From contig NZ_JAIHLP010000002.1 in NCBI RefSeq assembly GCF_020009625.1, forward strand, positions 3,472,001 through 3,536,000: DNA of 64,000 bases, in the 5' to 3' direction. Below, in pieces: positions 60,928 to 64,000 of this stretch. Numbering within the stretch: position 1 is the stretch's first letter; each line of letters starts with the position of its first letter. Source of the DNA: Leifsonia poae. GTDB lineage: Bacteria > Actinomycetota > Actinomycetes > Actinomycetales > Microbacteriaceae. The notes beneath the pieces are model-generated. The model searched no databases. It saw only the letters and a list, made by a program, of their open reading frames with translations, and was not told the DNA's origin. The position numbers and the translations under genes were made by a program.

Positions 60928-62650
60928 GACACGCGGGGGCATCGAGGAGATCTCGATCAAAGACCTGGGCGTCATCGCCGACGCCTCGCTGCCACTCGGG
61001 CCCGGTTTCACCGCGCTCACCGGCGAGACCGGCGCCGGTAAGACGATGGTGGTTTCGGCGCTCGGCCTGCTGCTCGGCGAACGGGCCGACACCGGTGCCG
61101 TGCGCCTCGGCAGCCCGCAGGCCTGGGTGGAGGGCCGCTGGCGTGTGGCCGAAGCCGGCGAGGTCGTCGAACGCGTTCGGGATGCCGGCGGCGACGTCGA
61201 CCCGCTCGGCTCGGGAAGCGCAGAGCTCGTACTGTCGCGCTCCGTCTCGGCCGAGGGCCGCTCCCGCGCGGTCGTGGGAGGGCGCAGCGCGCCGGTGAGC
61301 GTGCTCACCGAGCTGGGCGGTCAGCTCGTCGTCGTGCACGGTCAATCCGACCAGATCCGGCTGCGTTCGGCCGTGGCGCAGCGCGAGGCACTCGACCGCT
61401 ACGCCGGAACGCCGCTCGCCTCGGCGATCGAGAACTATGCGCATGTCTTCCACCGTTGGCGCGATAACCGCTCCGAGCTCGACGAGCTGGTCGCCGACCA
61501 AGAGAGGCGCTCCCGCGAGGCGGAAGAGCTGCGCCTCGCGATGGCCGAGATCGAGGCGGTGGCGCCGCAGCCAGGAGAAGACGCCGACCTCACCGAACGC
61601 GCCGAGCGCCTGTCGAACCTCGAAGAGCTACGCCTGGCCGCGGCGACCGCGCGAGAGCTGCTCTCGGCCGAGGAATCCGACGGCGCCGATGCCCTCGGCC
61701 TGCTCGACACGGCCCGGCGGCACCTGGAGCGCGTCTCCGGTCACGATGCCGCCCTCGTCGGCGTGGCCGAAGCGGTGGCGAATGCCAACTACCTGGTGTC
61801 CGATGTCGCCGCGCAGCTCTCCACCTACCTCGCCACCCTCGACACCGAGGGGGCGCGCGAACTCGAGACGGTGCAGGAGCGGCGGGCCGAACTCGCCACC
61901 CTCATCCGCAAATACGGTCCGACCCTCGACGATGTCATCCACGCACTCGACAGTGGCAGCGCCCGCCTGTTCGAGCTCGACGGAGACTCCGAGCGCATCG
62001 ACCAGCTGCGCGCCGACGTGGAGGCCGACCAGTCGCTCGTCGTCGAACTGGCCGATGGCCTCAGCGAGATGCGCCGCGAAGCGGCCACCCGGCTCGGCAC
62101 GGCCGTCTCAGATGAGCTCACCGCGCTCGCCATGGCCGACGCCCGCGTCGTGGTCGAGGTGACCGAGCGCGAGGAGTTCACGGCCAACGGACGCGACCAG
62201 ATCTCGATCCTGCTGCAACCCCACTCGGGCGCGGAGCCACGGCCGCTCGGCAAAGGCGCCTCGGGCGGCGAACTCTCGCGGGTGATGCTCGCGATCGAGG
62301 TCGTCATCGCCGGAACAGACCCGGTTCCCACCTTCATCTTCGATGAGATCGATGCCGGGGTCGGGGGCGCGTCCGCCATCGAGATCGGCCGGCGACTCGC
62401 CCGACTCGCCGAGAGCTCGCAGGTGATCGTCGTCACCCACCTCGCCCAGGTCGCCGCCTTCGCGACGAACCATCTCACGGTCGTCAAAGGCAGCGACGGC
62501 TCCGTCACCGAGTCGAGCGTGCGCCGGCTCACCGGCGACGAACGCATCGCCGAGATGGCCCGGCTGCTCTCCGGCCTGCCCGACTCCGAGAGCGGTCTCG
62601 CCCACGCGCGAGAGCTCGTCGAGATGGCCGCCGCGACCGCCGCATCCTGA
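60920..62650 (+). CDS. recN: DNA repair protein RecN
   Basis: RecN is an SMC-like ATPase for double-strand-break repair. The 576-aa protein has Walker A GETGAGKTMV at about 35-44, a central coiled-coil region (about 160-400, rich in Glu, Arg and Leu), signature LGKGASGGELSRVMLAIEVV, Walker B PTFIFDEIDAGVGG and the His of VIVVTHLAQVAAFA. GTG 60920 overlaps nadK. The length and architecture are complete. pyrG follows after 66 nt; the steA and mctB genes often placed between them in actinobacteria are not here. Confidence 0.95.
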   Translation: MTETRGGIEEISIKDLGVIADASLPLGPGFTALTGETGAGKTMVVSALGLLLGERADTGAVRLGSPQAWVEGRWRVAEAGEVVERVRDAGGDVDPLGSGSAELVLSRSVSAEGRSRAVVGGRSAPVSVLTELGGQLVVVHGQSDQIRLRSAVAQREALDRYAGTPLASAIENYAHVFHRWRDNRSELDELVADQERRSREAEELRLAMAEIEAVAPQPGEDADLTERAERLSNLEELRLAAATARELLSAEESDGADALGLLDTARRHLERVSGHDAALVGVAEAVANANYLVSDVAAQLSTYLATLDTEGARELETVQERRAELATLIRKYGPTLDDVIHALDSGSARLFELDGDSERIDQLRADVEADQSLVVELADGLSEMRREAATRLGTAVSDELTALAMADARVVVEVTEREEFTANGRDQISILLQPHSGAEPRPLGKGASGGELSRVMLAIEVVIAGTDPVPTFIFDEIDAGVGGASAIEIGRRLARLAESSQVIVVTHLAQVAAFATNHLTVVKGSDGSVTESSVRRLTGDERIAEMARLLSGLPDSESGLAHARELVEMAAATAAS

Positions 62651-62716
62651 CCTCCGCCGTTTCCGATGACCGTGTCCGGTCGGGGGTGGCAGGAGGGGGT
62701 GATAGGATAAAAGCCC

Positions 62717-64000
62717 GTGGTGGATAAAACAGACGCGGACAAATCGAACGGCATTACCAAACACATTTTTGTGACCGGTGGTGTCGTTTCTTCGTTGGGC
62801 AAGGGCCTCACAGCGGCCAGCCTGGGCAACCTTCTGACGGCGCGCGGATTGCGCGTCGTGATGCAGAAGCTCGACCCCTACCTGAACGTGGACCCGGGAA
62901 CCATGAACCCGTTCCAGCACGGTGAAGTCTTCGTCACCGACGACGGGGCGGAGACCGACCTCGACATCGGGCACTACGAGCGATTCCTCGACATCAACCT
63001 GACCCAGTCGGCGAATGTCACGACTGGGCAGATCTACTCGAACGTCATCGCCAAGGAGCGCCGCGGCGAGTACCTCGGCGACACTGTGCAGGTCATCCCG
63101 CACATCACCGACGAGATCAAGCGGCGGATGCGGCTGCAAGCGCAGGCCGGACCGAATGGCGAGCCCGCCCCCGATGTGATCATCACCGAGATCGGCGGAA
63201 CGGTCGGCGACATCGAGTCGCAGCCGTTCATCGAGTCGGCGCGCCAGGTGCGTCACGAGCTCGGCCGCAAGAACTGCTTCTTCGTCCACGTCTCACTCGT
63301 GCCGTTCATGAACGCCTCCGGCGAGCAGAAGACCAAGCCCACCCAGCACTCGGTCGCCGCCCTGCGCTCCATCGGCATCCAGCCGGATGCGCTGGTGCTG
63401 CGCAGCGATCGCCCCGTCTCCGAACCCAACAAGCGCAAGATCGCGCTGATGTGCGACGTCGACGAGTCCGCCGTGGTGAACGCGATCGACGTGCCGAGCA
63501 TCTACGACATCCCCACCATGCTGCACGACCAGGGCCTCGACGCGTACATCATCGACCAGCTCGGACTCGACGCGGGCGATGTGGACTGGGACGGCTGGAG
63601 CGAACTGCTGCACGCCGTGCACGACCCGAAGCACGAAGTCACCATCGGACTCGTCGGCAAGTACATCGACCTGCCCGACGCCTACCTCTCGGTGACCGAG
63701 GCGCTGCGCGCGGGCGGTTTCGCCCACGGTGCGAAGGTGACGCTGAAGTGGATCGCGTCCGACGAGTGCGGAACACCCGAGGGCGCCGCGCACCAGCTGT
63801 CCGACGTCGACGCGATCTGCGTTCCCGGCGGGTTCGGCGTTCGCGGCATCGAGGGAAAGCTCGGCGCGTTGCGTTTCGCTCGCGAGAACGGCATCCCCGC
63901 GCTCGGACTGTGCCTCGGCCTGCAGTGCATGGTGATCGAGTACGCCCGAAATGAGGCCGGCCTCGCCGGTGCCTCCTCGTCGGAGTTCGACCCCGACACC
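62717..64000 (+). CDS. pyrG: CTP synthase (3' end outside window)
   Basis: PyrG aminates UTP to CTP with glutamine. The visible 428 codons cover the synthetase domain (about 15-285: [60 protein letters not shown]) and the start of the glutaminase domain with nucleophile Cys399 in [14 protein letters not shown] 62717 or GTG 62720 starts the protein; TAGGAT (62703-62708) lies 8 nt upstream, so the mRNA is probably nearly leaderless. The last part of the glutaminase domain, about 130 residues with the His-Glu pair, lies beyond the window edge. Confidence 0.94.
   Translation, partial: MVDKTDADKSNGITKHIFVTGGVVSSLGKGLTAASLGNLLTARGLRVVMQKLDPYLNVDPGTMNPFQHGEVFVTDDGAETDLDIGHYERFLDINLTQSANVTTGQIYSNVIAKERRGEYLGDTVQVIPHITDEIKRRMRLQAQAGPNGEPAPDVIITEIGGTVGDIESQPFIESARQVRHELGRKNCFFVHVSLVPFMNASGEQKTKPTQHSVAALRSIGIQPDALVLRSDRPVSEPNKRKIALMCDVDESAVVNAIDVPSIYDIPTMLHDQGLDAYIIDQLGLDAGDVDWDGWSELLHAVHDPKHEVTIGLVGKYIDLPDAYLSVTEALRAGGFAHGAKVTLKWIASDECGTPEGAAHQLSDVDAICVPGGFGVRGIEGKLGALRFARENGIPALGLCLGLQCMVIEYARNEAGLAGASSSEFDPDT

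Overview
This is high-GC actinobacterial chromosomal DNA. Gene content and order (2-oxoglutarate decarboxylase/dehydrogenase with an E2-type N-terminal part, SigR/RsrA, GuaB1, argCJBDFGH followed by mpg, tyrS, tlyA, nadK, recN and pyrG) point to a Microbacteriaceae-like organism near Leifsonia; that placement is inference from recalled family sequences. Almost all DNA is coding, mostly housekeeping. I see no rRNA, tRNA, CRISPR array, prophage or insertion sequence.

Layout. 1-4.6 kb: Bcp peroxiredoxin (cut by the window edge), rsgA and aroA on the minus strand, divergent from sigR-rsrA, then a VOC protein. 4.7-10.1 kb: kgd/odhA divergent from guaB1. 10.2-12.6 kb: two overlapping CNNM/CorC transport proteins. 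12.7-18.6 kb: old yellow enzyme, HAD hydrolase, nnrD, a polytopic GT87-like protein, thiamine-binding protein, MFS exporter. 18.6-21.9 kb: a repeat-rich spacer and a three-gene two-component operon containing a degenerate second sensor. 21.9-26.2 kb: metX, ion channel, SDR, metY. 26.2-31.0 kb: MFS, phosphoribosyltransferase, ung, GNAT, EXPERA-like protein, SMR, VOC. 31.2-34.1 kb: GntR-ABC operon and a membrane protein. 34.2-38.0 kb: amidase, gamma-glutamyltransferase, DUF1844. 38.0-40.5 kb: infC-rpmI-rplT and a SpoU methyltransferase. 40.7-43.3 kb: DUF1772/TetR pair and ArsR-AHSA1 pair. 43.4-47.0 kb: pheS and a frame-disrupted pheT. 47.1-55.4 kb: arginine operon argCJBDFGH plus a small membrane protein. 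55.4-64.0 kb: mpg, a SatD-like module, tyrS, a small conserved protein, tlyA, nadK, recN and pyrG (cut by the window edge).

Regulation is the most interesting layer. Many genes carry a TANNNT hexamer about 6 nt before an ATG or GTG, the signature of leaderless mRNAs. The same signature precedes short upstream ORFs. The best is a 28-codon ORF ahead of argC with nine Arg codons, six of them in the last nine codons, followed by mutually exclusive stem-loops: a candidate arginine attenuator. This cluster also lacks the argR gene that usually sits between argF and argG. A second upstream ORF, starting Met-Asp-Asp-Pro-Pro, precedes and overlaps the CNNM transport gene, and a third precedes the MFS exporter. 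sigR has an apparent SigR-type promoter plus a leaderless housekeeping promoter that would give two protein isoforms. The SatD-like gene has palindromes repeated every 29 bp. pheT shows two apparent 1-nt losses in homopolymers.

Short tandem duplications of 14-19 nt recur, three of them spanning stop codons.
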